Positions 16,559-26,305 are shown, counted from the stretch's first letter. The stretch is DNA of 64,000 nt from Kiloniella spongiae (GCF_001026905.1 NZ_LAQL01000002.1:744001-808000), one strand, 5' to 3'. Translations and numbers: made by a program. The notes: generated by a model not told the origin, from the sequence alone.

Positions 16559-18955
16559 ATGTCGATACAGAGCAAAATTGGATCACTCCTGGCTATACTA
16601 TTCCTTGTCTTGATCGCTACGAGTGCTGGCATCCTCTATATTGTTGTTGCGCCAGAATTTGCCGACCTTGATCGCGAAAATACCATTCACCGATCACAGC
16701 AGATACAAAATACACTCCACGATGAATTGGAAGATCTGAAAATCTATTCTAGTGACTGGGGTGTGTGGGATGATACCTATAACTATATGGTATCAAAAGA
16801 TCCTGATTTCATTTCAGCCAGTGCACCTGATGATACTTTTCTGTTAACAGATATTCATCTCATAGCCTTTTATGACATGAACAATGATATCGTATGGGGG
16901 CGTTGGTTTGATAAAGATGCAGAGGCCTTTAGCGATCTTGAAATCACTTTCGTCGACAACAAAACCAGAACTGTGATGTCACCTCTGGCTGTTGTTGCAA
17001 GTAATGGCATGGCTGGATTTGCACAAACGACACGTGGCCCCATGATGCTCGCGGCTCATCCTATTCTTAAAAGTAATTTGGACGGTCCAGCTCGGGGAAT
17101 CGCCATAACGGGTAGATACCTTGATCAAGCCCGCATGAGCAAGATTGCAGAAGATTTGAACGCCGAGTTCAATACCGTCTTCAGCCTTGATCAAAGCATC
17201 GCAGATAAACAGAACCTCCCTATCCCAGTTATCTCAGATCCTCTTCAAATCGACGCTATCGGCCTGTACGATGATCAAGATAACAAGATGCTTTATTCCT
17301 ATATCGATATCATCGCCATGAACGATGTAAAACTGATGCGTCTGGTTCACCCCCATGCGATGGAAATCTTGAACAAGGGGCAATTTGCCATTGCAACCGT
17401 TTTGCAACTTTTTGCTGCTTTTTTTGCGATCGCTTTATTTTTCATCGTTGTTTCTCTCCATAAAATTGTTATCAATCCTCTGGCGACGCTTAGGAACAAA
17501 ATAAACGCCATGAAAATGAGCGAAACTCTGACAGCCGAGGCAATTTCAGAAACCCAATCAAATGAATTATTACTGGCATTGGAAAGTTTTGATGCCATGG
17601 AAGCAGAAATTAGTCAGTACCAAAGTGATCTGGAAGACAAGGTACGAGACAGAACTCATTGGTTACAGGAAACCAATGACCGACTGGAAGACGAAGTTGC
17701 GGAAAGGCAACGTACAGAAGAACACCTTCTCGCAGCAAAGATAGAAGCCGAACAAGCAAGTCGAAGCAAATCAGAATTCCTTGCTACTATGAGCCACGAA
17801 ATTCGCACGCCCATGAACGGCGTCGTCGGCATGACAAACTTGCTTTTGGAAAGTAAACTTGATCAAGAACAGTTGGAATATACCAATTCTATCAAAAATT
17901 CTGCAGATCATCTCATATTATTAATCAACGATATTCTGGACATTTCAAAGCTGGAAGCAGGTGTAAGTAAATTAGAGATCAGCACCTTTAATCTACCAGA
18001 AATTCTGGAATCTGTGACATCTGCACAACGTCCAAAAGCGTCATCAAAAAGTTTAGCCCTAATTTCAGAAATCGACCCAGCTTTACCTGAATTAGTAAAG
18101 AGTGACCCAACAAGACTTCGCCAAGTACTTTTCAATCTTGTGGGAAATGCGATCAAGTTTACGGATACCGGCTATATCAAAATTACGGTATCTCCGGACA
18201 AACCACGTGCAGGAAACACGCAGTGGATTAAATGTTCCGTAGAAGATACCGGTATTGGTATCAGCGATGAAGATCAGGATCGCATTTTTGAACGCTTCAC
18301 CCAAGCCGACGGAACTTCTTCTCGAAAACATGGTGGTGCCGGTCTTGGACTTTCAATCGTTAAACGCCTTAGCAAACAAATGGACGGAGAGATTGGTCTC
18401 GAAAGTTCCCTCGGCAATGGCAGTACATTCTGGTTCACGATACCATTGGAAGTTGTTGAACCGATAGAAACAGATGCCGCACCTCTCCAGACAGAGCAAT
18501 CCGCCCAGCAAGAAGAGATAGCATCGGATATACCTGCAGCGACAGTCGTAAAGCCAGTAACTCTGCCAGACAATGAGCAGCTGCATATCCTTATCGCCGA
18601 AGATAATAAAATTAATCAGATACTTCTAACAAAGTTTTTGATAAAGCGCGGCCACAAACCAGAAGTCGCTTTTAATGGCATTGAAGCGCTTGAGTATCTG
18701 AAACACAAAGACCCGGATATTATTCTCATGGATATCCAAATGCCGGAAATGGACGGTATCGAAGCAACCAAGGCAATTCGTGCACTTGATGGTTACAAGT
18801 CACAAATTCCGATCATTGCCGTAACAGCAAACGCCATGAAAGGTGATCGGGATACCTATATCGCAGCTGGCATGAATGATTACGTAGCAAAGCCTGTCGA
18901 TTTCAGCATTCTTATGGACGTGATTAAACAGTATCTCCCAGCGAAAGTATCTTAG
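16559..18955 (+). CDS. membrane hybrid histidine kinase with CHASE4 sensor and receiver domain
   Basis: The protein of about 798 residues has an N-terminal membrane helix (SLLAILFLVLIATSAGILYIVV), a periplasmic CHASE4-like domain with DWGVWDDTYNYM, a second helix (FAIATVLQLFAAFFAIALFFIV), a coiled coil, HisKA with MSHEIRTPMN (phospho-acceptor H413), an HATPase domain (GNAIKFTD, DTGIGI, GGAGLGLSI) and a C-terminal receiver whose DIQMPEMDG gives phospho-acceptor D725. The frame opens at GTG 16514, but ATG 16559 gives a normal hydrophobic N-terminus. A terminator follows. The ligand is unknown. No cognate HPt or output gene is adjacent. Confidence 0.9.
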   Translation: MSIQSKIGSLLAILFLVLIATSAGILYIVVAPEFADLDRENTIHRSQQIQNTLHDELEDLKIYSSDWGVWDDTYNYMVSKDPDFISASAPDDTFLLTDIHLIAFYDMNNDIVWGRWFDKDAEAFSDLEITFVDNKTRTVMSPLAVVASNGMAGFAQTTRGPMMLAAHPILKSNLDGPARGIAITGRYLDQARMSKIAEDLNAEFNTVFSLDQSIADKQNLPIPVISDPLQIDAIGLYDDQDNKMLYSYIDIIAMNDVKLMRLVHPHAMEILNKGQFAIATVLQLFAAFFAIALFFIVVSLHKIVINPLATLRNKINAMKMSETLTAEAISETQSNELLLALESFDAMEAEISQYQSDLEDKVRDRTHWLQETNDRLEDEVAERQRTEEHLLAAKIEAEQASRSKSEFLATMSHEIRTPMNGVVGMTNLLLESKLDQEQLEYTNSIKNSADHLILLINDILDISKLEAGVSKLEISTFNLPEILESVTSAQRPKASSKSLALISEIDPALPELVKSDPTRLRQVLFNLVGNAIKFTDTGYIKITVSPDKPRAGNTQWIKCSVEDTGIGISDEDQDRIFERFTQADGTSSRKHGGAGLGLSIVKRLSKQMDGEIGLESSLGNGSTFWFTIPLEVVEPIETDAAPLQTEQSAQQEEIASDIPAATVVKPVTLPDNEQLHILIAEDNKINQILLTKFLIKRGHKPEVAFNGIEALEYLKHKDPDIILMDIQMPEMDGIEATKAIRALDGYKSQIPIIAVTANAMKGDRDTYIAAGMNDYVAKPVDFSILMDVIKQYLPAKVS

Positions 18956-18988
18956 ATAAGGATCGTCACAGGCTGTGAGACTTTGAAC

Positions 18989-19008
18989 ACTGGATAGCTC
19001 CAGTTTTT
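18989..19008 (+). terminator. Rho-independent terminator of the hybrid kinase gene
   Basis: ACTGGA (18989-18994) pairs with TCCAGT (18999-19004) across a four-base loop and runs into five T. It lies 33 bases after the kinase stop. Confidence 0.75.
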
Positions 19009-19034
19009 AATTCCCGTACTTTTTCGAGTGTCTC

Positions 19035-19066
19035 CACATTGTCTCTATGATTTAGAGGACAATGTG
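19035..19066. repeat. imperfect inverted repeat upstream of the 3-hydroxyisobutyrate dehydrogenase-like gene
   Basis: CACATTGTCTCT (19035-19046) and AGAGGACAATGTG (19054-19066) can form a stem of 12 pairs with one bulged base and a seven-base loop. No T run follows on either strand. It lies 160 bases before the next start codon. It could be an operator or an RNA hairpin. Confidence 0.5.
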
Positions 19067-19221
19067 TCCTGCCTCTTGCCCTACTCCTTTCAAGTTCCTA
19101 AGCTCTCATCGATTCAACAAAAATGAACTCTGGGGAATAAGTCAGGGCGGGTCCTTTTCTTTGGAATCACTCTCACTTTTATAGCCCCATGATGTTCGCT
19201 TAAAACTTAGGGAGCAAAAAT

Positions 19222-20091
19222 ATGGCAAAGGTTGCGTTTATCGGTTTGGGTGTTATGGGTTATCCAATGGCAGGACACCTTGCCGCAAAAGGGCATGACG
19301 TCAGTGTTTACAATCGCACAAGTGCCAAAGCCGACGCCTGGGTCAAAGAACATGGCGGTCGCAGCGGCACAACCCCTCGCGCGGCATCAGAGGGTGCAGA
19401 AATTGTTTTCTGTTGCGTCGGTAACGATGATGATCTGCGCTCTGTTGTTCTCGGCGAAGATGGTATCTTCGCTGGCATGACTGCAGATACTATTCTGGTA
19501 GATCACACGACGGCCTCTGCCGATGTCGCCCGTGAACTCGATGCTATCGCCCGTGAGAAATCGATCCATTTTATCGACGCGCCTGTATCCGGTGGACAGG
19601 CCGGTGCTGAAAACGGCGTTCTGACCGTTATGTGTGGCGGAGAACAAGTCGCCTTTGATCGCATCAAACCAGTTGCCGATTGTTTCTCTCGTGCTGTCAC
19701 CCTGATGGGACCTGTGGGTTCAGGACAATTAACGAAGATGGTCAACCAGATTGCAATTGCCGGCCTCGTTCAGGGTCTCAGTGAAGCCATGAACTTCGGC
19801 CAGAAAGCAAATCTGGATATGGAAAAGGTCATTGACGTAATTTCCAAGGGTGCCGCCGGTTCCTGGCAAATGGAGAACCGGGGCTCCACCATGTGTCAGG
19901 GCGAGTTCGAATTTGGCTTTGCCGTCGATTGGATGCGTAAAGATCTTGGTATCTGTTTCGAGGAGTCAAAACGAAATGGTGCCCGCTTGCCCGTTACTCA
20001 TCTTGTCGATCAGTTCTACGCTCAGGTTCAGGCCCGTGGCGGCAATCGCTGGGATACATCCAGCCTGGTGCACCTGCTACAAAACGATTAA
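19222..20091 (+). CDS. 3-hydroxyisobutyrate dehydrogenase-family NAD(P)-dependent oxidoreductase
   Basis: The 289-residue enzyme has the N-terminal Rossmann motif FIGLGVMGYPMAGHL (7-20), the substrate motif DAPVSGGQAGAENG (119-132) and the catalytic lysine in GQLTKMVNQ (K172). The family oxidises beta-hydroxyacids such as 3-hydroxyisobutyrate, tartronate semialdehyde or glyoxylate/succinate semialdehydes. No neighbouring pathway gene fixes the substrate. AGGGAGC seven bases before the ATG supports the start. It is a single-gene unit with its own terminator. Confidence 0.9.
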   Translation: MAKVAFIGLGVMGYPMAGHLAAKGHDVSVYNRTSAKADAWVKEHGGRSGTTPRAASEGAEIVFCCVGNDDDLRSVVLGEDGIFAGMTADTILVDHTTASADVARELDAIAREKSIHFIDAPVSGGQAGAENGVLTVMCGGEQVAFDRIKPVADCFSRAVTLMGPVGSGQLTKMVNQIAIAGLVQGLSEAMNFGQKANLDMEKVIDVISKGAAGSWQMENRGSTMCQGEFEFGFAVDWMRKDLGICFEESKRNGARLPVTHLVDQFYAQVQARGGNRWDTSSLVHLLQND

Positions 20092-20106
20092 TTGTGAACT
20101 CAGCCA

Positions 20107-20142
20107 AACAGCAACAAGTCATCACGGCTTGTTGCTGTTTTT
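20107..20142 (+). terminator. Rho-independent terminator
   Basis: AACAGCAACAAG (20107-20118) is the exact complement of CTTGTTGCTGTT (20128-20139), with a nine-base loop and five T running from the stem. It follows the dehydrogenase stop by 15 bases. Confidence 0.9.
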
Positions 20143-20336
20143 CTATGCCTATTCAATTCAGATCTGAGTTATCCCGGAACAGACAATCCTTAGCGACAAT
20201 AATGTTACCCGCATTTCAAGTTATTGTGATTTCACGCCTTATCACATCTAACAGGCAAATACAGCCTTGATCCTACCACAAGCCATCGCCATGATACCCG
20301 CAATCAATTTGACTAGGGCCACAGAGAAAGAACCAC

Positions 20337-21401
20337 ATGTTTCACAGTTTTTTTAAATCCAAAGAATGGACTCTTTGGGCCTATGGTGGAGGCCTATTAC
20401 TGCTTTCAATAGTTTGGATACAGGTACAATTTTCGGTTATTTTTAACGAATGGTACCAAAGATTTTACGATCTACTTCAAAACGCTGGAGACTATAAAGA
20501 TAATCCAGAGGAAGGTATTCGACTATTTTACGAAACTCTTTTTGGCTTGGAATTCCTAAACACTTGGTCTCGTGAAGATATTTCATTTCTTATAGCAGCT
20601 ATGCCTATGATTCTTCTCGGGACTTTTGCCAACTGGTTTACACGGATTTACGTTTTAAGGTGGCGCCAAGCCATGACTTTCAACTTCATTCCTCGCTGGA
20701 GAACGGTGAAGGAAGAGATTGAAGGAGCTTCTCAACGTATTCAAGAGGACTGTTACCGATTTGCTAGTATTGTCGAACATCTAGGGACTGATATCGTCAA
20801 TTCATTATTGACCTTAATTGCGTTCATACCAATTCTCTGGTCCCTAAGTGACAAAGTAGAACTTCCCTATATAAGAGACATAGAAGGTTCACTGGTATGG
20901 TTATCCCTAATTGTATCGATTGGGGGAATAGTTGTTTCATGGATAGTCGGATCTAAATTACCAGGCATTGAATATGACAAACAAAAAACTGAAGCCGCAT
21001 TTAGAAAAGACCTAGTCCTTGGAGAAGAGGATAAATCTAAATATGCCCAACCCCAAAACCTATTTTCACTCTTTATTGGTGTTAAATTTAACGCGCATCG
21101 GCTTTTTAAACACTATAGCTATTTCGATATCTGGAGATATTCTTACAAACAATTGATGATTATTGCGCCATTTATTGTAATGGGCCCTAGTCTTTTCACT
21201 GGCACTATTTTACTTGGCGTATTGATGCAAACGTCAAACGCCTTTGGGCAGGTGCATGGCAGTTTTTCTTATTTTCTAGATAACTGGGTAATCATTACCG
21301 AACTTCGTTCAATCCATAAACGACTTCATGAATTTGAGAAGAATTTACAAAAGTATGAAGAAAAAGAACCAGTAAAAATAATAACTACTGCTGAAGAATA
21401 A
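20337..21401 (+). CDS. SbmA/BacA-like family transporter
   Basis: The 354-residue inner-membrane protein matches the SbmA/BacA family. It starts FFKSKEWTLWAYGGGLLLL, with NEWYQRFYDLLQNA, TRIYVLRWRQAMTF, RWRTVKEEIEGASQRIQEDCYRFA and GIEYDKQKTEAAFRKDLVLGEED. SbmA and BacA are proton-driven importers of peptides and related compounds and, in rhizobia, are needed for symbiosis. Several membrane helices fall at 15-37, 85-105, 150-170 and 195-215. It is a little shorter than SbmA (406) and no ABC ATPase domain is fused. Codons look more A/T-rich than in the flanking dehydrogenase and nitrilase genes. It stands alone, with a terminator after it. Confidence 0.8.
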   Translation: MFHSFFKSKEWTLWAYGGGLLLLSIVWIQVQFSVIFNEWYQRFYDLLQNAGDYKDNPEEGIRLFYETLFGLEFLNTWSREDISFLIAAMPMILLGTFANWFTRIYVLRWRQAMTFNFIPRWRTVKEEIEGASQRIQEDCYRFASIVEHLGTDIVNSLLTLIAFIPILWSLSDKVELPYIRDIEGSLVWLSLIVSIGGIVVSWIVGSKLPGIEYDKQKTEAAFRKDLVLGEEDKSKYAQPQNLFSLFIGVKFNAHRLFKHYSYFDIWRYSYKQLMIIAPFIVMGPSLFTGTILLGVLMQTSNAFGQVHGSFSYFLDNWVIITELRSIHKRLHEFEKNLQKYEEKEPVKIITTAEE

Positions 21402-21413
21402 ACAAACTCAAAC

Positions 21414-21440
21414 AAAAAGCCCTCTATACGAGGGCTTTTT
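21414..21440 (+). terminator. Rho-independent terminator of the SbmA/BacA-like gene
   Basis: GCCCTC (21419-21424) pairs with GAGGGC (21430-21435), extended by five A against five T, with a five-base loop. The A and T flanks would let it act in both directions, but the upstream gene is on the plus strand. Confidence 0.92.
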
Positions 21441-21542
21441 CACATTCTTGCGGTAAAGAGAGCCCAGTTATAGATCAAACTTTGATCCGCTGAAATCAGC
21501 ATGCTTAACTCTGGATAAGTTCATTTTATTCGGAGTTATAGT

Positions 21543-22505
21543 ATGTCAGCCAATAAAGATCTTTTGACCGTTGGGCTTGCCCAGATTACCCCCATCTGGC
21601 TCAATCGTGAAGCGACGATAGAGAAAATTATCGATTATATAAACCAAGCGGCAGATCAAGGCTGTGATCTCGTTGGCTTTGGTGAAGCCTTGGCACCCGG
21701 ATATCCCTTCTGGCTTGATCGAACCGATGGCGCGCGTTTTAACAACGAAATCCAAAAGGAAATCCATGCAAAGTATCTAGATGAAGGCGTCTGCATTGAA
21801 CGCGGTGATCTTGCATCTGTTTGTGAAACGGCAAAAGTGCGAGAGATCGCCGTCTATGTCGGCATAATGGAACGTCCGCTTGATCGGGCTGGACACAGCC
21901 TTTATTGCACCCTCGTTTATATTGATAAGCAGGGTCAAATCGGCTCAGTCCATCGCAAACTTATGCCAACCTACGAAGAACGTCTGGCATGGGCCCCCGG
22001 CGATGGTCATGGCCTACGCACCCATGCCCTTGGGGAGTTCACCGTTGGTGGTTTGAATTGCTGGGAAAACTGGATGCCACTTGCTCGTGCTTCGCTCTAT
22101 GCACAAGGCGAAGATCTGCACTTTTCCTGTTGGCCCGGTGGCGATCACAACACCCATGATTTACCCGGCTTTATTGCCAAGGAATCCCGATCCTACACAA
22201 TGTTTGTCTGTGGCTTAATGCAGATAGAAGACATCACAGATGATATTCCCCACGCAGATCTTATCAGAGCAGGTGAGAGTACCGGATTATTAGCCAATGG
22301 CGGCAGCTGTCTGATGGGGCCGGACGGCAAATGGATTATCGAACCTATTGTTGGTGAAGAGCGTTTAGCCGTCGCAACAATCGACCACAAATTGGTTCGA
22401 AGAGAACGTCAAAACTTTGATCCTGCCGGACATTATTCAAGACCAGACGTTACACAACTAACAGTGAATAGAGAGCGTCAGTCCACAGTGAAATTCACAG
22501 GATAA
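21543..22505 (+). CDS. nitrilase-family carbon-nitrogen hydrolase
   Basis: The 320-residue enzyme has the nitrilase catalytic triad: E48 in GFGEALAPGYPFW, K139 in HRKLMPTYEER and C173 in GGLNCWENWMPL. The LNCWEN-x-x-P sequence and length are typical of the branch that contains true nitrilases (C-N triple bond to acid plus ammonia), not amidases such as NIT2. The natural nitrile is not evident from context. GGAG precedes the ATG. It ends 11 bases from the stop of a convergent kinase gene. Confidence 0.9.
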   Translation: MSANKDLLTVGLAQITPIWLNREATIEKIIDYINQAADQGCDLVGFGEALAPGYPFWLDRTDGARFNNEIQKEIHAKYLDEGVCIERGDLASVCETAKVREIAVYVGIMERPLDRAGHSLYCTLVYIDKQGQIGSVHRKLMPTYEERLAWAPGDGHGLRTHALGEFTVGGLNCWENWMPLARASLYAQGEDLHFSCWPGGDHNTHDLPGFIAKESRSYTMFVCGLMQIEDITDDIPHADLIRAGESTGLLANGGSCLMGPDGKWIIEPIVGEERLAVATIDHKLVRRERQNFDPAGHYSRPDVTQLTVNRERQSTVKFTG

Positions 22506-22516
22506 AAGTAAGGAAC

Positions 22517-24205
22517 TTAATGCAGAGGTCGATGATCCGGATTGGCCTCTGCATCCTGATCGGCTTTAGGCCCTTGGACAGAAGATGTGACAGATGATCT
22601 GTCTAAACTTCTCTCTTGAGGAAAAGAGACACAAACACTTGTGCCAACTCCGAGTTCACTTTCGATGGCAACTTGTCCGCCGTGTAATTCGACAAGAGAA
22701 TTCACAATATGAAGCCCCAGACCAGTTCCCTCGTGGTTACGCGTTAGAGCCTCACTTACCTGATGGAACGGGTCCATAACCTTGGCCAAATCTTCGTTGC
22801 TGATCCCGATACCTTTATCGGCAACAGTAAGACAAATATTACCCTGTTTGATCACAGCGGCAGTAATAATCACCTCACCCTGTTCACTTGAAAACTTGAT
22901 CGCATTCGATAACAGATTAATCAATATCTGTTTTATCCGGCGTGCATCCGCATAAAGATACGGTAGATCTTTCGATACCTCAGTAATGAGTGAAATGTTT
23001 TGGCTGTCTGCTCTGTTTGCAAGCATTGTCATGGATGAGTCAATCACTGCCGATAGATCCACTTCTGTTTCCAGAAGATTCATATCCCCTGATTCGAGTT
23101 TGGAAACATCGAGAATATCATTCAGGACTTCTAACAGGTGCACCCCTGCATTGTTAATATCAACACAATAATCTCTGTATCTTTCCTGCCCTAGAGGACC
23201 AAAGGATTCATTTTTAAGAAGTTCAGAAAACCCGATAATACAATTAAGCGGCGTACGGAGTTCGTGGCTCATATTTGCCAAAAACTCATTTTTGCTACGA
23301 CTTGCCAACTGTTCTTTACTCATAGCATTGCGCAATTGCTCTTCTGTGTTAATGCGCGTCTGCAATTCTGCCTGCAATTCCGCTGTACGTAACTTCACAC
23401 GTCGCTCGAGGCTAAGATTGGACTCTTCCAACGCCTCTGCAACTTTCTTTTGGACGGTGATATCAGTGTACGTCGTAACAAATCCATCCTGAAGTGGGTT
23501 CCCACAAACCTCGACAACAGTTCCATCGGTTCGCGTGCGTTCAAGATGATGCGGCTCAAACTTATACGCCAGTTCCAGACGTTCATTGACTTGATGGTCG
23601 ATATTCCCCGGTCCGTATTCTCCCCGTTCAGCATTATAGCGAAAAAGGTCGGCCATAGAAGTGCCGGGCTTACCAAGTTTTTGAGGAAAATCCATGAGCT
23701 CAAGAAAACGCTGATTACACAGTACCAGCTTACAGTCACGATCAAAGAGAGAAATACCTTGGGTGATATTTTCAATAACGGTTTTCAACTGCCCTGCGAT
23801 TGCAATCACACCACCCATCATGGACGCAGATGCATCGCTGACCAGTAAGTATATCCCCCCATTATTCAAAAAATTCATTCTGATTTTGGTTAATTTCAGG
23901 CTTGGTTTTTGAAATACGATGGGCTGCCCGATTTCCATAAAGTGAAGCCATTCATCCAAAATTTCGACTTCCGCTCCTTTTGCAGGAACACGAATATCAC
24001 TACCGATACACTCTAGAAGAATATCATTCAGACAGGCATTGGGCTCAACAAGACTTTTGCTTATGCCTAAAAGCTTCCGGAAATCATTGTCACACCCAAT
24101 CAATCTGCGATCTTGATTAAAAAAGGCAACAGCTTGGTTTGGCAGATAAAGCGGGCTGGCGTACTCCGCAGAGCTATCTGCCTGAGTAACCTTTTGTTTC
24201 TCCAT
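22517..24205 (-). CDS. cytosolic PAS-domain sensor histidine kinase
   Basis: The 562-residue kinase has two PAS-like regions, with QAVAFFNQDRRLIGCDNDFRKLLG near the N-terminus and a PAS-7-type NITQGISLFDRDCKLVLCN. A coiled coil follows, then HisKA with FLANMSHELRTPLNCIIGFSE (H314) and an HATPase domain (LLSNAIKFSSE, DKGIGISNEDL, GTGLGLHIV). No membrane helix or receiver is present. The PAS-7 plus HisKA layout resembles alphaproteobacterial PleC/DivJ-like kinases, but the partner is unknown. GAGGT before the ATG supports the start. Confidence 0.9.
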   Translation of the reverse strand: MEKQKVTQADSSAEYASPLYLPNQAVAFFNQDRRLIGCDNDFRKLLGISKSLVEPNACLNDILLECIGSDIRVPAKGAEVEILDEWLHFMEIGQPIVFQKPSLKLTKIRMNFLNNGGIYLLVSDASASMMGGVIAIAGQLKTVIENITQGISLFDRDCKLVLCNQRFLELMDFPQKLGKPGTSMADLFRYNAERGEYGPGNIDHQVNERLELAYKFEPHHLERTRTDGTVVEVCGNPLQDGFVTTYTDITVQKKVAEALEESNLSLERRVKLRTAELQAELQTRINTEEQLRNAMSKEQLASRSKNEFLANMSHELRTPLNCIIGFSELLKNESFGPLGQERYRDYCVDINNAGVHLLEVLNDILDVSKLESGDMNLLETEVDLSAVIDSSMTMLANRADSQNISLITEVSKDLPYLYADARRIKQILINLLSNAIKFSSEQGEVIITAAVIKQGNICLTVADKGIGISNEDLAKVMDPFHQVSEALTRNHEGTGLGLHIVNSLVELHGGQVAIESELGVGTSVCVSFPQERSLDRSSVTSSVQGPKADQDAEANPDHRPLH

Positions 24206-24484
24206 ACTGTTGACCTCAAAAATATAGCAATGGCTTGTTTTCCAGCCTTGATCATAAAAGGTACACGGTAAACTCTTAAAAATTAGTTGCCCTTAAAGGT
24301 GGTTCTTGACCTCAAGCCTATAAACGCGGTTACATATCAAACAGAAACACTTAATCAGTTTTATTTCCATCCCCGATAGCAAACTATCATTCAACAACTG
24401 TATTTCTCAAATCCAAGCGCCATCCAATCAGCTTGGAATTATTCCGGTTTTAACAGGTACACGCTAGAGAGAGAAAAGACTTTC

Positions 24485-25729
24485 ATGACAACATTAGATC
24501 TAGATTTTGTTCGCTCCCAATTTCCGGCTTTCAAAGAAGCTTCTCTACAAGACTGGTCATTCTTTGAAAATGCAGGGGGGTCTTATGCCTGTCATCAGGT
24601 CATTGACCGTCTCAACAGCTACTACCGAGAAACAAAATTGCAACCCTATCATCCTTTCCCTGCATCTGAAGCCGCGGGTCGGGAAATGGATCAGGCACTT
24701 ATCAACCTTGCAGCCTATCTAAATGTTTCTGAATCAGAAATTGATCTCGGACCCTCTACCAGCCAGAATACCTATGTACTGGCACAGGCTTTTCGCGCAA
24801 CCATGCAAGAAGGCGATGAAATCATCGTCACTAATCAAGATCACGAAGCTAATTCGGGTGTCTGGCGCAAATTATCCGACACCGGTATCATCGTCAGAGA
24901 ATGGCGTGTTGATCCGGAAACAGGATATCTGAATCTCTCCGATCTCGATAATTTACTGAATGACAAAACCCGCCTCGTAACCTTCCCTCATTGTTCAAAT
25001 ATCATTGCCTATGTGAATCCCGTTGCCGAAATTTCTGCACGGGCGCATGCGATTGGCGCAAAGGTTGTTGTCGATGGCGTTTCCTATGCCGGACATGGTT
25101 TCCCTGATGTTTCGGCTCTAGGGGCGGATGTCTATCTTTTCTCACTTTATAAAACATACGGCCCGCATCAAGGACTAATGGTTATTCGCCAAGAAACAAG
25201 AGACATGTTGGCCTATCAGGGGCATTTCTTTAACAAGGATCTTGCCCACAAACGATTTGTGCCTGCGGGCCCAGACCATGCCCAAGTTGCTGCATCCAGC
25301 GGAATTACAGAATATTTTGATACCGTACATGCGCACCACTTTGGCCAGCAAACAAGCTCTGTAAAACGGGGGCAGGATGTGCATGATCTTTTTCAGGCAC
25401 AGGAACAGGCCTTGATGGTTCCCTTGCTTGAATATATCCGAGGCAGAAATGATTTACGCCTTTTGGGCCCGGATAAACCAGAAGACAGAGCCCCAACCAT
25501 TTCCCTGATTATCAAACAAAATGGGATTACCAAACGAAATGGACGATCCGTTGCCGAAGATTTATCACAACACGGCATCATGGCAGCTGGCGGACATTTT
25601 TATTCCTATCGACTTTTTGAAGGGATGAATCTGGATCCTGAATCCGGTGCACTTCGCGTTTCCTTTGTTCACTACACCAGCCCCGACGACATCCAAAAAT
25701 TACTCAAAGCACTCGATCAGGTTCTATAA
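24485..25729 (+). CDS. class V PLP aminotransferase, cysteine desulfurase-like
   Basis: The 414-residue fold-type I enzyme belongs to the NifS/Csd group. Landmarks are ENAGGSYACHQVI near residue 30, QDHEANSGVWRKL (H120), VVVDGVSYAGHGFPDV (D197) and the Schiff-base lysine K223 in FSLYKTYGPHQG. No cysteine occurs in the C-terminal loop where NifS/SufS carry the persulfide. A desulfurase role is therefore doubtful, and it may be a transaminase or lyase on another amino acid. It is divergent from the PAS kinase. Confidence 0.85.
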   Translation: MTTLDLDFVRSQFPAFKEASLQDWSFFENAGGSYACHQVIDRLNSYYRETKLQPYHPFPASEAAGREMDQALINLAAYLNVSESEIDLGPSTSQNTYVLAQAFRATMQEGDEIIVTNQDHEANSGVWRKLSDTGIIVREWRVDPETGYLNLSDLDNLLNDKTRLVTFPHCSNIIAYVNPVAEISARAHAIGAKVVVDGVSYAGHGFPDVSALGADVYLFSLYKTYGPHQGLMVIRQETRDMLAYQGHFFNKDLAHKRFVPAGPDHAQVAASSGITEYFDTVHAHHFGQQTSSVKRGQDVHDLFQAQEQALMVPLLEYIRGRNDLRLLGPDKPEDRAPTISLIIKQNGITKRNGRSVAEDLSQHGIMAAGGHFYSYRLFEGMNLDPESGALRVSFVHYTSPDDIQKLLKALDQVL

Positions 25730-26011
25730 ACAGACACATCTCTCCCATATCCAAAGCCCCTTTCCTGTTTTCATCACAAGGAAGGGGATGCCGTGTTTTG
25801 GTACACACTCCCCGCACTTACTGCTAATTTCCCGTGATGGAACCACTCGCCATCAAACGTCAAAATCGGTCGAGTGCAACGAATAAACCCTTATAAACCG
25901 GACATAAACTTTTGATATAGAGGTCCCTTTATAAGCCAAAGTTCAATAGATTTATCATCTGTTCTTCCTCAGGTTCTGTTCATCACGAACACAAAACCAA
26001 AGGACAAGAAC

Positions 26012-26281
26012 ATGAAACAGCTAAAACAAACCATCCTCTTTTCTTCCATCGGAATCTTCACTCTCGCGGGTGTGGCTTTTGCTCACAGTTTGGATGGCAC
26101 CTATGCCGGAAAATCCGAAACAGAAATCACAGGTCTTTTGCAAGCCCAGGGATATGAAGTACGGGAAATCGAAGTCGAAGATGAATATCTTGAAGCCTAT
26201 GCTTTGAAAGACGGCATTCGCTACGAAATTTATGTTAATCCCCAAACAGGTAACATCATCAAAGTAGAAGAAGACGATTAA
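26012..26281 (+). CDS. small periplasmic PepSY-domain protein
   Basis: The 89-residue protein has a Sec signal peptide (KQLKQTILFSSIGIFTLAGVAFA) and a mature part of about 65 residues ending YEIYVNPQTGNIIKVEEDD, which is the PepSY signature. Such small proteins often accompany cytochrome b561 or two-component genes and may modulate their partner outside the membrane. The cytochrome b gene follows 92 bases later, but a terminator lies between. Confidence 0.85.
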   Translation: MKQLKQTILFSSIGIFTLAGVAFAHSLDGTYAGKSETEITGLLQAQGYEVREIEVEDEYLEAYALKDGIRYEIYVNPQTGNIIKVEEDD

Positions 26282-26305
26282 TTCCTTCTCGCTCGATCTC
26301 TTACT

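Noticed and set aside
25756-25789. CCCCTTTCCT with AAGGAAGGGG as terminator of the class V aminotransferase gene
   Set aside because: The arms mismatch at several positions and no T run follows, so support is too weak to list.
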